NCBI GenBank assembly: GCA_016125475.1
Contig: WGLR01000003.1
Span: forward strand, 195,945 to 259,944
Length of the DNA stretch: 64,000 nt
Source: Betaproteobacteria bacterium
GTDB lineage: Bacteria; Pseudomonadota; Gammaproteobacteria; Burkholderiales; Ga0077523
Direction: 5' to 3'
The notes below the pieces were generated by a model. It made no database searches. It had not been told where the DNA came from and saw nothing but the letters and a program-made list of their open reading frames with translations. Shown in pieces: positions 38,045 through 47,581 of this stretch (positions are counted from its first letter, which is position 1; each line of letters begins with the position of its first letter). A program made the translations under genes and the position numbers.

Positions 38045-39457
38045 ATGAGCCGGCTGCGCCGCTGGCAGAAGTACTTCGCCGACTGCCACAACGCATCCTC
38101 GCAGGTCGCGCCGTGGACCGTGAGCGGGCGCCTGACCCGTGTCGCAGGGCTCGTGATGGAAGCCGTCGGTCTGAAACTTCCGGTCGGCAACACCTGCTTC
38201 GTCATCGCCCCGACGGGCCAGAGAGTGGAGGCCGAGGTCGTCGGATTCTCGGGCGAGCATCTCTACCTGATGCCGTCGACGGATGTGTACGGCCTCGAGC
38301 CGGGTGCGCTCGTGGTCCCCGTCGAATCCGGTGCCGTCCGGACGCCACGACTCGGTGTCGACTACATTCCGCGGCGTCGTGCGGAAGATCGTGCCCGGCA
38401 GGTCGGCGTGGGCTGGGGCCTGCTCGGACGCGTGCTGGACGGCACCGGTCGTGCGCTCGACGACCGCGGACCCGTCGTCTTCGACAGACAGGTCCCGCTC
38501 TACAGCCGGCCTATCAATCCGCTCGAGCGTGTCCCGATCCACGATGTGCTGGACGTGGGCGTTCGTGCGATCAATGGACTGCTGACGGTCGGCCGTGGTC
38601 AGCGACTCGGCCTCTTCGCGGGCAGCGGGGTCGGCAAGAGCATTCTCCTCGGCATGATGGCGCGCTACACGGAGGCGGACGTGGTCGTCGTCGGACTCAT
38701 CGGCGAACGTGGCCGCGAGGTGAAGGAATTCATCGAGAACATCCTCGGGCCCGAGGGCCGGGCGCGCTCCGTCGTCGTGGCGGCACCCGCCGACACGCCC
38801 CCGCTCCTGCGCCTGCACGGGGCAGCCTACGCGACGGCCGTCGCAGAGCACTTCCGGGCGGAAGGCAGACACGTGCTGCTCATCATGGACTCGCTCACCC
38901 GATACGCGATGGCCCAGCGCGAGATCTCGCTCGCGATCGGAGAACCTCCCGCCACCAAGGGCTACACCCCGTCGGTCTTCGCGAAGCTTCCGCAACTCGT
39001 GGAGCGCGCCGGCAACGGCGACGAGGGGCAGGGCTCGATCACCGCGTTCTACACGGTGCTCGCGGAAGGCGACGACCAGCAGGATCCGATCGCGGACAGC
39101 GCGCGCGCGATTCTCGACGGACACGTCGTGCTCTCGCGGGATCTGGCGGACCAGGGCCACTATCCGGCGATCGACATCGAGGCGTCGATCAGTCGCGCGA
39201 TGACCGAAATCGTGGGAGCGGAAGACCTCACGCGCATCCGGCGATTCAGACAGCTCTATTCCGCCTACCGGCGCAGTCGGGACCTGATCAATGTCGGTGC
39301 CTACGTGCGGGGCGCGGATCCCGATGTCGACGAAGCGCTCAGACTGCGCGACCGACTCTTCGCGTACCTGCGTCAGGACATTCGCGAGCGCGCGACGCAC
39401 GAGGCGAGTCGCCGCGCGCTCGAGGCCGTGTTCGCCGACGCGGTGGCGACCGAGTAG
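38045..39457 (+). CDS. fliI: Flagellum-specific export ATPase FliI
   Basis: 470 residues. Hexameric ATPase of type III export. Walker [12 protein letters not shown] lies near 191-201; [19 protein letters not shown] and [22 protein letters not shown] are family signatures. Start ATG 38045 has GGGAG at 6 nt and is preferred over the codon 36 nt upstream. Confidence 0.97.
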   Translation: MSRLRRWQKYFADCHNASSQVAPWTVSGRLTRVAGLVMEAVGLKLPVGNTCFVIAPTGQRVEAEVVGFSGEHLYLMPSTDVYGLEPGALVVPVESGAVRTPRLGVDYIPRRRAEDRARQVGVGWGLLGRVLDGTGRALDDRGPVVFDRQVPLYSRPINPLERVPIHDVLDVGVRAINGLLTVGRGQRLGLFAGSGVGKSILLGMMARYTEADVVVVGLIGERGREVKEFIENILGPEGRARSVVVAAPADTPPLLRLHGAAYATAVAEHFRAEGRHVLLIMDSLTRYAMAQREISLAIGEPPATKGYTPSVFAKLPQLVERAGNGDEGQGSITAFYTVLAEGDDQQDPIADSARAILDGHVVLSRDLADQGHYPAIDIEASISRAMTEIVGAEDLTRIRRFRQLYSAYRRSRDLINVGAYVRGADPDVDEALRLRDRLFAYLRQDIRERATHEASRRALEAVFADAVATE

Positions 39458-39467
39458 GAGGGCGCCC

Positions 39468-39917
39468 GTGGCCGAATTTCCCCTGCAGCCTGTCCGGGAA
39501 GTGTTGCATCGGCGCGCGGAAGACGCCGCGAACGAGTTGCGCTCGCACGGCGAGCGCCTCGATCGCGCACGCCGGAAGCTTGCGGAACTGGAGCAGTATC
39601 GGTCCGAGTATCTGACGCAGCGGGATGCGGCGCGCGTGAGGGGCACGACGGCCTCGGCTCTGCGGGATTTCGAGGTGTTCCTGGCTCGCCTGGACGAAGC
39701 CCTGGCCGCCCAGGCGGGCGAGTTGAGGCGGCTGGAGGCGATCTGGGAGGCTTCGCGCGAGAACTGGATGGAGCACGCGCGTCGCGAGCATGCGTTCGAC
39801 GTTCTTGCCGAGCGGCACGAAGCGCGCGAGAACCAGGCAGCCATCCGCCAGGAGCAGAAATTCCAGGACGAGTTCGCGTCCCGGCGGGCACGGGCCACGA
39901 GGCGGCCCGACAGGTGA
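39468..39917 (+). CDS. fliJ: Flagellar export chaperone FliJ
   Basis: 149-residue all-helical coiled-coil protein, rich in Glu, Arg and Ala. FliJ sits in the centre of the FliI ring and escorts chaperones to FlhA. GTG 39468 has AGGAGGG 6 nt upstream, deciding the start. It lies between fliI and fliK, as in most flagellar operons. Sequence conservation is low, so the assignment leans on position and coiled-coil character. Confidence 0.85.
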   Translation: MAEFPLQPVREVLHRRAEDAANELRSHGERLDRARRKLAELEQYRSEYLTQRDAARVRGTTASALRDFEVFLARLDEALAAQAGELRRLEAIWEASRENWMEHARREHAFDVLAERHEARENQAAIRQEQKFQDEFASRRARATRRPDR

Positions 39918-40033
39918 CGAGGCGGCGCGCGGACCGGCGTGGCAGGACAGGCATTCATGGGGCGGGCGACCGTAGTTCACTGGCACGGCGATTGCCATGT
40001 ATCGCGCAAGTTGCTCAGAAACGGGAGTTTGCG

Positions 40034-41182
40034 ATGCCGGAAGGTACAGTCTTGCCGACGATCACTGCCGGGGCGGCCAATGTTGCCGCGCAGGCCACCC
40101 ACGATGCCTCCGACTCGCGGCCGCTCGCCGGGGCGGACGACGCCGGCGGGCAGAGCTTCAAGAGTGCGCTCAAGGCCGAGATGGACAAGCCGGGTCCGAC
40201 CAGGGGAGCCGGGACAGCCCGGGGTGCCCGCAAGCCGTCGGATGACTCGCGGCAGGATGCCGCGGCGTCCGATGGTCCGGGTCCCGCGCGTCCGGACTCG
40301 ATCCTCGGTCTGGGCCTGGGCAGCGATGCCTCGATCGTGGCGGCAGTGAGGGCTGCCCAGGTCTCCTCGACGGATGCGGGCCGGAGTGTCGCGCGCGACG
40401 TCGCCGGTGGCTTGCGCGACGCGCTCGAGAAGTCCGGGCGTGCGACGGCCGTCCGCGGCAAGGCGGCCGACGCGATCGTCGACGATTCCGGGGGCACGTC
40501 GCGTCGCGACGTCCGTGTCGAGGAGGCAGGAAAGCAGTTCGCGGCCGTGCTCGGAAAGGTCGACGGCGAGCACGGAAGTGGGGGGGGCGACCGGGAAGCG
40601 CGTACGTCGCTCCCGGCCGCACTCGCCGGGTCCGCGAGCGTGGCCGGACAGCACCTCCAGGACCCGCGGACACCGGACGCCGGCAGTCCGCAGATCCAGC
40701 CCGTGGGCCACGTCGCGCAGCGCAGCGACGTGCCGGAGACGCGTCCTGGCGTGACCGTACCGCTGTCGTCGCCGGACTGGCACGACGCGTTCGCCGACAG
40801 GGTGAGTGTCGTGGTGCAGACTCGCCAGCCCAGTGCGGAACTCCAGATCAATCCCCCGAACCTCGGTCCGGTCGAGGTGAGGGTCAGCATGACGGGCGAC
40901 CAGGCAGTCGTTCAGTTCTTCTCCCCGCATGCGCCCGTGCGCGAGGCAATCCAGGCAGCCATTCCGCGTCTCGGCGAAGCGCTTGCCGCCTCGGGACTCA
41001 GCCTTGGCGGCGCGTCCGTCGGCGCCGAGTCGCGTTCCGGCAGCGGTGCGGACTCGGGCCGCTCCGGACGGACACAGGCGTTCCCGTCGGAGGCGCGGGT
41101 CGGCGCGGTCTCGTCGAGCGGGGGCGAGCTTCGCTGGCGCGGTCCGATTTCCGGGTTGCGCGCGGTCGACCTTTTCGCCTGA
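40034..41182 (+). CDS. fliK: Flagellar hook-length control protein FliK
   Basis: 382 residues. A variable, disordered, Ala/Asp/Gly-rich N-terminal ruler segment (about 1-250) precedes a Flg_hook C-terminal domain (about 265-350) with LQINPPNLGPVEVRVSMTGD and VREAIQAAIPRLGEAL. It measures hook length and switches export to filament substrates. ATG 40034 has GGGAG 6-7 nt upstream. It is the last gene before a 429-bp gap. Confidence 0.9.
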   Translation: MPEGTVLPTITAGAANVAAQATHDASDSRPLAGADDAGGQSFKSALKAEMDKPGPTRGAGTARGARKPSDDSRQDAAASDGPGPARPDSILGLGLGSDASIVAAVRAAQVSSTDAGRSVARDVAGGLRDALEKSGRATAVRGKAADAIVDDSGGTSRRDVRVEEAGKQFAAVLGKVDGEHGSGGGDREARTSLPAALAGSASVAGQHLQDPRTPDAGSPQIQPVGHVAQRSDVPETRPGVTVPLSSPDWHDAFADRVSVVVQTRQPSAELQINPPNLGPVEVRVSMTGDQAVVQFFSPHAPVREAIQAAIPRLGEALAASGLSLGGASVGAESRSGSGADSGRSGRTQAFPSEARVGAVSSSGGELRWRGPISGLRAVDLFA

Positions 41183-41301
41183 CGTCTCCGGCCCTGTCCT
41201 CGCGGCCGACTCCCTGAGGTGTCGGCCGTTCCCCGCACGCTTCCGCCTCACGGGCGCCCCGACGTCGTCTCGGGGGTGTAGCAGTCCGTCCGTCATCTCC
41301 C

Positions 41302-41324
41302 GAACGGCCCGACGGGCCGTTCGC
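41302..41324. terminator. Perfect 11-bp dyad after fliK
   Basis: cgaacggcccg and cgggccgttcg flank a single base, and the dyad lies 120 bp after the fliK stop. It may end the fliE-K transcript, but only a pyrimidine run rich in C follows (about 41355-41375), not a clean U-tract. Confidence 0.4.
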
Positions 41325-41427
41325 ACGTGCCCTGCATCCGGGGCATGCACGCCACCCTTTCTCCCCCCCCTCCCTCGCGCCCGGCTCGCCCGTCGACGCG
41401 TGCCCGTCGAGAAGAATTGATTTTCCT

Positions 41428-41442
41428 TGACATTGTTCTTGC
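41428..41442 (+). promoter_or_regulatory. Candidate promoter for the fliLMNOPQR operon
   Basis: The segment TGACATTGTTCTTGC resembles a sigma-54 site with GA instead of GG (spacing to GC is still 10 nt). The same bases contain TTGACA, a sigma-70-type -35 box, but no good -10 follows. It lies in an unusually AT-rich stretch (about 41405-41520) in the 429-bp gap between fliK and fliL. The rest of the gap holds a 6-bp dyad (ccctta/taaggg) and no gene. Confidence 0.35.
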
Positions 41443-41611
41443 CGACAGCTCAAAAAGCACCTAAAGTATCCCTTAGACTCAATTGTTTTTTAAGGGTTAT
41501 TGAACTTTCCGGCCATGACCCTAGAAGGAAATGTCGATTTGACGCTCCAGTCCCTGTCGCTTGGTGCCGATGACATGACGGTTGTAACTCCTTATGTGAT
41601 CGAGGGAAATC

Positions 41612-42226
41612 ATGTCAGCAAAAGCAGCAGCAGCAGCAGCGACGATCGTCGACGGTCTACCGGCGCAGGGAGGTGGCAAGAAGAGCAAGAAGCTCCTGAT
41701 CATCATCCTCGCCGTGGTCCTCGTACTCGCGGCGGCGGGCGGTGGTGCCGCCTACTTCCTGCTCGGAGGCAAGAAGAAACACAAGGGCCACGGTGGCGAG
41801 CACGTGACGGCCACTGCCGACGAGGGTGGCTATGCCGACGAGGGAGACGAGGAGGATGACGGTGGTCATTCCGGCAAGCCTCCGGTCTACGAGAGTCTCG
41901 AGCCGTTCGTCGTCAATCTCGCGACGGAAGCGGCGGATCGGTATCTGCAGGTGGGAATAGACGTGAAAGTCTCGAGTCCCGAGATTGCGGAGAAGATCAA
42001 GCAGCACCTGCCGGAGATCAGGAACGAGATTCTTCTGATCCTCAGCAGCAAGAAGGTGGACGAGTTGACCACCTTGGAGGGCAAGAACCGTCTTCGCGTG
42101 GAGATACGCGACGCGGTCAACAAGCCCATTGGCTACTACAGGCGCCCGCCCGAAGGCCAGGAAATGCGTTATCGGCCGCGCAAGGGGGCGCTGGACGTGT
42201 TGCTCACGTCCTTTGTCATTCAATAG
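41612..42226 (+). CDS. fliL: Flagellar basal body protein FliL
   Basis: 204 residues. A Lys-rich start and one transmembrane helix (about 28-50, LLIIILAVVLVLAAAGGGAAYFLL) precede a His/Asp/Glu-rich linker and a periplasmic FliL domain (YESLEPFVVNLATEAADRYLQVGIDV). It associates with stators and supports torque. ATG 41612 follows GAGGGAAATC. First gene of the second flagellar run. Confidence 0.94.
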   Translation: MSAKAAAAAATIVDGLPAQGGGKKSKKLLIIILAVVLVLAAAGGGAAYFLLGGKKKHKGHGGEHVTATADEGGYADEGDEEDDGGHSGKPPVYESLEPFVVNLATEAADRYLQVGIDVKVSSPEIAEKIKQHLPEIRNEILLILSSKKVDELTTLEGKNRLRVEIRDAVNKPIGYYRRPPEGQEMRYRPRKGALDVLLTSFVIQ

Positions 42227-42232
42227 GCGGGG

Positions 42233-43228
42233 ATGGCCGACGATATCCTTTCCCAGGAAGAGGTCGATGCGCTTCTGCGAGGCGTCACCGGGGAGCCCGA
42301 AGAGGCGCCCGTCGAAGAGAGTACGGGCGGAATCCGCCCGTACGACATCGGCCGCCAGGAAAGGATCGTGCGTGGGCGCATGCCCACGCTCGAACTCATC
42401 CACGAGCGGTTCGCGAGACTGTTCCGGATCGGACTGTTCAATTTCATGCGCCGAACCGCCGAGATCTCGATCAATCCGATCAAGGTCCAGAAATACAGCG
42501 ACTTCGTGCGCAATCTCGTGGTTCCCACGAATCTCAACGTCGTGCACGCGTTACCGCTGCGCGGGACGGGGCTCATCATCATCGAGCCGACGCTCGTGTT
42601 CCAGGTGGTCGACCATCTGTTCGGTGGCAGCGGGCAGTTCCACACTAGGATCGAAGGACGGGATTTCACGGCGACCGAGCAGAGGGTGATCGGTCGTCTT
42701 CTCGACGTCGTGTTCGAGGAGTTCAGGAAGGCGTGGGAGCCCGTCTATCCCCTCCGGTTCGAGTTTGTCCGCTCCGAGATGAACACGCAGTTCGCTAACA
42801 TCTGCACGCCCACCGAGGTGGTCGTCGCCGCGAGCTTCACGGTGGACCTCGGATCGGGAAGCGGTGACCTGTTCGTCTGTCTTCCGTATTCGATGCTCGA
42901 ACCCATTCGCGACGTCATCTACAGCAGTTTCCAGGCGGACCGTGCGGAGGCCGACCTGCGCTGGGTGAAGCTCATGACCCGTCAGGTCCAGGGGGCCGAG
43001 GTGGATCTCGTGGCGGACCTCGCGACGGCGAAGCTCACGCTCCGGGAACTCACCGAACTGGAGATCGGCGACGTGATCTCTCTCAGTGTGCCGGAACTCG
43101 TGACCGCGACCGTCGACGGAATTCCGGTGGCCGAATGCAAGTACGGCATCGCCAACGGAAACTACGCCCTGAAAGTCCAGCGAGTCCTGGCGGGCGGTGC
43201 AGACGAACAGGGGGATGGCCATGGTTGA
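42233..43228 (+). CDS. fliM: Flagellar motor switch protein FliM
   Basis: 331 residues. The N-terminal CheY-binding peptide DILSQEEVDALL is present, followed by the CheC-like middle domain and a SPOA C-terminal domain (LTLRELTELEIGDVISLSVPE). It forms the C-ring wall between FliG and FliN. It overlaps fliN by 8 bp. Confidence 0.97.
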   Translation: MADDILSQEEVDALLRGVTGEPEEAPVEESTGGIRPYDIGRQERIVRGRMPTLELIHERFARLFRIGLFNFMRRTAEISINPIKVQKYSDFVRNLVVPTNLNVVHALPLRGTGLIIIEPTLVFQVVDHLFGGSGQFHTRIEGRDFTATEQRVIGRLLDVVFEEFRKAWEPVYPLRFEFVRSEMNTQFANICTPTEVVVAASFTVDLGSGSGDLFVCLPYSMLEPIRDVIYSSFQADRAEADLRWVKLMTRQVQGAEVDLVADLATAKLTLRELTELEIGDVISLSVPELVTATVDGIPVAECKYGIANGNYALKVQRVLAGGADEQGDGHG

Positions 43229-43652
43229 CGAGGAGCAGGACGACATTTCCGCTGACGACTGGGCGGCTGCACTCGCGGAACAGCAGTCCGCCGCCAGTGA
43301 CGCCGTGCCTCCTGCGGAGGAAGCGGCAGCCGGCAGGGCGGGGGGGGTATTCCAGGAGCTCAAGCCCGAGACGCTGTCCGGGGCGGTGCCGAACAAGATA
43401 GAGATGATCCTCGACATCCCGGTGACCCTCACGGTGGAACTGGGGAGGACACGCATCGCCATCCGCAACCTGCTCCAGCTCGCCCAGGGCTCGGTAGTGG
43501 AGCTCGACGCGCTGGCGGGCGAGCCGATGGACGTTCTCGTGAACGGCTGTCTGATCGCTCAGGGGGAGGTGGTGGTCGTGAACGACAAGTTCGGCATTCG
43601 ACTCACGGACATCATCACGCCCGAAGAAAGGGTCCGTGGCCTGAGCAAATGA
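43221..43652 (+). CDS. fliN: Flagellar motor switch protein FliN
   Basis: 143 residues. A Glu/Ala-rich N-terminal extension is followed by a SPOA domain (ILDIPVTLTVELGRTRIAIRNLLQLAQGSVVELDALAGEP; VNDKFGIRLTDIITPEERV). ATG 43221 has AGGGGG 7 nt upstream. It completes the C-ring, and its stop overlaps fliO by 4 bp. Confidence 0.96.
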   Translation: MVDEEQDDISADDWAAALAEQQSAASDAVPPAEEAAAGRAGGVFQELKPETLSGAVPNKIEMILDIPVTLTVELGRTRIAIRNLLQLAQGSVVELDALAGEPMDVLVNGCLIAQGEVVVVNDKFGIRLTDIITPEERVRGLSK

Positions 43653-44068
43653 AGCGGCCGACCGGTCTCTGCGCGATCGCGCTGACGGTCCCGGCGCTCG
43701 CTCGTGCGGACGAGGCGCCCGTCGCGGGCGGGACGATGTCCGTTCTCCTGCAGGTGTTCCTGGGGCTCGCGCTCGTGATGGGCGCGATCGCGCTCGCGGC
43801 GTGGCTCGCGCGTCGCTACCTCCCGGGCACGCGGCACGGAACCGGCCCGGTCCGGGTCGTCGGGGGCGTCATGGTGGGGCCGAAGGAACGCGTGGTGGTC
43901 GTGGAAGTCCAGGACGACTGGATCGTCGTCGGTGTGACGCCGAGCAGCGTGAACGCCCTGCACACCATCCCCAGGCCGGTCGGCGTCGACGTGCCGACGA
44001 GTCCGGATCATTCGGCGGAAGGGCTGGTCGGGAAGTGGCTCGGCGCCCGACGCGGCGGCTCTGCGTGA
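43649..44068 (+). CDS. fliO: Flagellar biosynthetic protein FliO
   Basis: 139 residues. A short exported N-terminus and one transmembrane helix (about 30-53, SVLLQVFLGLALVMGAIALAAWLA) precede a cytoplasmic domain with VRVVGGVMVGPKERVVVVEV, the FliO signature. It helps assemble the FliP-containing export gate. A TATAAT hexamer (44092-44097) sits just before fliP but only 8 bp from its start, so its role is unclear. Confidence 0.88.
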   Translation: MKRPTGLCAIALTVPALARADEAPVAGGTMSVLLQVFLGLALVMGAIALAAWLARRYLPGTRHGTGPVRVVGGVMVGPKERVVVVEVQDDWIVVGVTPSSVNALHTIPRPVGVDVPTSPDHSAEGLVGKWLGARRGGSA

Positions 44069-44105
44069 GCTGAAGTAGCGGACAACGTCCGTATAATCCG
44101 CCGGC

Positions 44106-44852
44106 ATGAAAACCGCGGTGAAAATCGTCGTTCTGCTGCTGCTCCTCACCGCGGGCGCCGGCGCCCTTGCGCAGACGGGCCTCCCGGCGGTCACGAGCAC
44201 GCCCGGGCCGGGCGGGACGCAGACGTACACGCTCTCCCTGCAGGCGCTGCTCTTCCTGACGGCGCTCACGTTCCTGCCGGCCGTGTTGCTGATGATGACG
44301 AGCTTCACGCGCATCATCATCGTCCTGTCGCTGCTTCGCCAGGCGCTCGGAACCATCCAGACTCCTCCGAACCAGGTGCTCGTGGGCCTGTCGCTGTTTC
44401 TCACGCTGTTCGTCATGGCACCGGTGTTCGACAAGATCTACACGGACGCGTACAAGCCGTTCTCGGACGAGAAGATCAGTTTCGATCAGGCCATCGAAAC
44501 CGCCTCCGTGCCGCTCAAGGCCTTCATGATGCGCCAGACGCGCGAGGCGGACCTCGCCCTGTTCGTCAAGCTGTCCCAGTCGCCGCAACCCAGGGGGCCG
44601 GACGACGTGTCGATGAAGGTGCTCGTACCCGCCTACGTGATCTCGGAACTCAAGACGGCGTTCCAGATCGGCTTCGTCGTCTTCATCCCGTTCCTCATCA
44701 TCGATCTCGTCGTCTCGAGCGTCCTGATGTCCATGGGCATGATGATGCTCTCGCCGGTCATCATCTCGTTGCCGTTCAAGCTCATGCTGTTCGTTCTCGT
44801 GGATGGCTGGAATCTGCTCGTGGGTTCGCTCGTGCGGAGTTTCTATGTCTGA
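44106..44852 (+). CDS. fliP: Flagellar export gate protein FliP
   Basis: 248 residues. Signal peptide (ends about 24), then four membrane helices. Signatures [28 protein letters not shown] and [25 protein letters not shown] are complete. FliP, FliQ and FliR form the helical export gate inside the MS ring. Confidence 0.97.
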   Translation: MKTAVKIVVLLLLLTAGAGALAQTGLPAVTSTPGPGGTQTYTLSLQALLFLTALTFLPAVLLMMTSFTRIIIVLSLLRQALGTIQTPPNQVLVGLSLFLTLFVMAPVFDKIYTDAYKPFSDEKISFDQAIETASVPLKAFMMRQTREADLALFVKLSQSPQPRGPDDVSMKVLVPAYVISELKTAFQIGFVVFIPFLIIDLVVSSVLMSMGMMMLSPVIISLPFKLMLFVLVDGWNLLVGSLVRSFYV

Positions 44853-44894
44853 CCGCAGCCGTGCCGGGTGCGGTATTCCCTCCGGAGGTCTTCC

Positions 44895-45164
44895 GTGAAC
44901 GCGCAGTCCGTGATCACGCTCATCCAGCAGGCGCTCGAAGTGCTCGTGCTCGTGGCGGGGCCGCTGCTGCTCACGGCGCTCGTCGTGGGGCTCGTGATCA
45001 GCATCTTCCAGGCGGCGACGCAGATCAACGAGATGACACTGTCGTTCATCCCGAAGCTGCTCGCGATGTTCGTCGTGATCCTGCTGGCAGGGCCCTGGAT
45101 GCTCACGATCCTCGTCGACTTCACGAGGCAGCTCATTTCCTCCATTCCGCAATGGATCGGGTGA
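44895..45164 (+). CDS. fliQ: Flagellar export gate protein FliQ
   Basis: 89 residues, two transmembrane helices. The family pattern VLVLVAGPLLLTALVVGLVISIFQAATQINEMTL is intact. GTG 44895 has GGAGG 6 nt upstream, deciding the start over an in-frame ATG 27 nt earlier. Confidence 0.96.
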   Translation: MNAQSVITLIQQALEVLVLVAGPLLLTALVVGLVISIFQAATQINEMTLSFIPKLLAMFVVILLAGPWMLTILVDFTRQLISSIPQWIG

Positions 45165-45234
45165 CGGCTGCCGTCGGACCGGGCGTGCGATCCTCGGCAG
45201 GTCCGGACGCGCCTCCCAGCGGGCTTCCGCCCGC

Positions 45235-46026
45235 ATGATCAGCATCACCCTCGCGCAGTTCCAGTCCCTCCTCGTGCTGGTGGGCTGGCCCTTCGTGCGA
45301 ATCGTGTCGTTCGTCGCCACCGAACCGGTGCTCGGGAACCGGGCGGTGCCGGTGCGCGTGAAAGTCGGCCTGTCGTTCCTGCTCGCCCTGCTCGTCGCCC
45401 CCACACTCCCGCCCGCACCGGACGTGGAGGCCGTCTCCGGTCCGGGCATCCTCATTCTCGTCGAGCAGGTCGTGATCGGCGTCGCGCTCGGATTCGTCGC
45501 GCGCATCGCCGTGGCGGCGGCCGAGATGGCCGGGCAACTGGCAGGCCTGCAGGTCGGTCTGGGCTTCGCCGTGTTCTTCGACCCTCAGGGTTCTGGCCAG
45601 ACGCCCGTCGTCGCTCAGTTCTATGGCCTGATCGCGATCCTCACGATCCTCGCGACGAACGGGCACTACCTGATCCTCTCGGCGCTCGCGGAGAGTTTCC
45701 GGACGCTGCCTCTTTCTCCATCGCCGGTATCCGCCGTGGGCTTCAAGACGCTCGTCGCGTGGGCATCCGAGATCTTCCGGCTCGGGCTGACGATGTCCCT
45801 GCCGGTCGTGGGTGCCCTGCTCGCGGCCAACATCGCGATCGGCATCCTGACCCGCGCGGCGCCGCAGCTCAACATCTTCGCGGTGGGGTTCCCGGTCACA
45901 CTCGCACTGGGGTTCCTGATGCTCTATCTTTCGCTTCCTCTCGTCGTGCCCATGATCGATGCACTCGAACATGCGAGCGTTGCCGCGATGATGAGGGTGC
46001 TCGAACAGATGCGACCGACACCATGA
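45235..46026 (+). CDS. fliR: Flagellar export gate protein FliR
   Basis: 263 residues, about six hydrophobic segments. GNRAVPVRVKVGLSFLLA, AGQLAGLQVGLGFAVFFDPQ and GILTRAAPQLNIFAVGFPV are FliR signatures. It is the last flagellar gene here; flhB and flhA are not in the window. Its stop overlaps the methyltransferase start by 4 bp. Confidence 0.96.
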   Translation: MISITLAQFQSLLVLVGWPFVRIVSFVATEPVLGNRAVPVRVKVGLSFLLALLVAPTLPPAPDVEAVSGPGILILVEQVVIGVALGFVARIAVAAAEMAGQLAGLQVGLGFAVFFDPQGSGQTPVVAQFYGLIAILTILATNGHYLILSALAESFRTLPLSPSPVSAVGFKTLVAWASEIFRLGLTMSLPVVGALLAANIAIGILTRAAPQLNIFAVGFPVTLALGFLMLYLSLPLVVPMIDALEHASVAAMMRVLEQMRPTP

Positions 46027-46586
46027 CGGAAGACGCAGGATCGACCACGCTGCACGGAGCCGGTGACCGGCCGTCGGCGTGGGTGTGCCGATGGGGGGGC
46101 GGACTGCCGCCCGATGCCGATGTGATCGACGTGGCATGCGGCGGAGGACGACACGCACGCTGGTTCGCCGCGCGCGGTTGCCGTGTGCTCGCCGTCGACA
46201 GGGATTCCCGCATCCGCTCGACGCTGGGCGGCGTACCGGGCATCACCTGTGAGGTTGCGGACCTGGAGACAGGGACCTGGCCGTTCGCATCGCGCACCTT
46301 CGACTGCGTGGTCGTGACGAACTATCTCCACCGCCCCCTTCTGCCGTCGCTCGTGGGCGCGGTTGCGGATGGCGGGCTGTTCGTCTACGAGACGTTCGCG
46401 GTCGGCAACGAGCGTTTCGGCAAGCCGTCGAACCCGGACTTCCTGCTGCGCCCCGGGGAACTGCTCGCTGCCGTAGCCGGGCAACTGCGGGTGCTCGGTT
46501 ACGAGGACGTCATGGTGGACGAGCCCCGACCGGCGATGATCCAGCGGATCGCGGCACGGCGCGAGCCGGGGAGGGGGCCGGCGTGA
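46023..46586 (+). CDS. Class I SAM-dependent methyltransferase (TehB-like)
   Basis: 187 residues. SAM-binding motif I DVACGGGRHARWFAARG (about 38-54) is followed by VLAVDRDSR and the C-terminal methyltransferase core FDCVVVTNYLHRPLLPSLV. The substrate is not known. It is translationally coupled to fliR (ATGA overlap) but is a housekeeping-type gene and probably not part of the flagellum. dapA follows after 93 bp with its own candidate -10 (tagaat, 46646-46651). Confidence 0.83.
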   Translation: MTEDAGSTTLHGAGDRPSAWVCRWGGGLPPDADVIDVACGGGRHARWFAARGCRVLAVDRDSRIRSTLGGVPGITCEVADLETGTWPFASRTFDCVVVTNYLHRPLLPSLVGAVADGGLFVYETFAVGNERFGKPSNPDFLLRPGELLAAVAGQLRVLGYEDVMVDEPRPAMIQRIAARREPGRGPA

Positions 46587-46679
46587 GAGCGGAAGCGTTC
46601 GGCCGGACATCCGCGGTTCGGCGGCGGCGCGCGGACAATGCAGGTTAGAATTCCGCTTTTGCAGGAGGGAAGACACACA

Positions 46680-47573
46680 ATGCTCACTGGCAGTCTGGTT
46701 GCGATCGCGACCCCGATGGGGGAGGACGGCAGCATCGATTTCGACGACTTCCGGAAACTCGTCGATTTTCACGTCGAGGAAGGGACGAACGGCATCGTGG
46801 TCGTCGGAACGACCGGCGAGTCGCCGACCGTCGACTTCGACGAGCACTGCGCACTGATCCGGATCACCGTCGAGCATGTCGCGGGTCGCGTACCGGTGAT
46901 CGCCGGCACGGGTGCGAACAGCACGACCGAAGCCATCGAACTGCAGGCTTTCGCGAAATCCGTCGGTGCGGACATGGCCCTGTCGGTCGTTCCTTACTAC
47001 AACAAGCCGTCGCAGGAAGGCCTGTACCGGCACTTCCGCAAGATCGCCGAGGCCGTGGATCTGCCGATGATCGTCTACAACGTCCCGGGACGGACGGTCG
47101 CCGACCTGCACAACGACACGACCGTGCGGCTTGCGGAGGTGCCCAATGTCGTGGGCATCAAGGACGCCACGGCCAACATGGAACGCGGGGCAGACCTCCT
47201 TCGCCGCATTCCGGATGGGTTCGCGGTGTACAGCGGTGACGACGCGACCGGGCTCGCGCTGATGCTGCTCGGCGGGCACGGCGTGATCTCCGTCACGGCG
47301 AACGTCGCGCCCCGACTCATGCGGCAGATGTGCGATGCGGCCATGTCCGGGAACCTTCGGCAGGCTCGCGAACTCAACGACAGGCTGATGGGACTTCACA
47401 AGCACCTTTTCGTGGAAGCGAATCCGATACCGGTCAAGTGGGTCCTCTCCGAAATGGGACTGGCGGGCCCCGGCATCCGTCTTCCCCTCACTCCCCTTTC
47501 TTCGCAGTACCACGCGATGTTGCGCGAGGCGATGAAGCAGGCCGGCATTTCGACCGCACGCGCGCACTCCTGA
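46680..47573 (+). CDS. dapA: 4-Hydroxy-tetrahydrodipicolinate synthase
   Basis: Condenses pyruvate with aspartate semialdehyde, the first committed step to diaminopimelate and lysine. 297 residues. Schiff-base Lys161 ([10 protein letters not shown]), Tyr133, Thr44 and Thr45 (VGTTGES), and the Tyr in [11 protein letters not shown] are all present. ATG 46680 is preceded by GGAGGGA. bamC follows 8 bp later, an arrangement common in proteobacteria. Confidence 0.97.
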   Translation: MLTGSLVAIATPMGEDGSIDFDDFRKLVDFHVEEGTNGIVVVGTTGESPTVDFDEHCALIRITVEHVAGRVPVIAGTGANSTTEAIELQAFAKSVGADMALSVVPYYNKPSQEGLYRHFRKIAEAVDLPMIVYNVPGRTVADLHNDTTVRLAEVPNVVGIKDATANMERGADLLRRIPDGFAVYSGDDATGLALMLLGGHGVISVTANVAPRLMRQMCDAAMSGNLRQARELNDRLMGLHKHLFVEANPIPVKWVLSEMGLAGPGIRLPLTPLSSQYHAMLREAMKQAGISTARAHS

Positions 47574-47581
47574 GTTCCTAG

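Noticed and set aside
41302-41375. A CRISPR-like or repeat array in the fliK-fliL gap
   Set aside because: Only single dyads are present, with no direct repeats at regular spacing.
41460-41490. A possible sigma-28 (FliA) promoter upstream of fliL (ctaaag)
   Set aside because: The GCCGATAA -10 element is absent at the expected spacing.
41500-41859. Open frame starting before fliL
   Set aside because: It is in a different frame from fliL, has a poly-Ser and Arg-rich product and no homology; fliL has a clear ribosome site and transmembrane helix.
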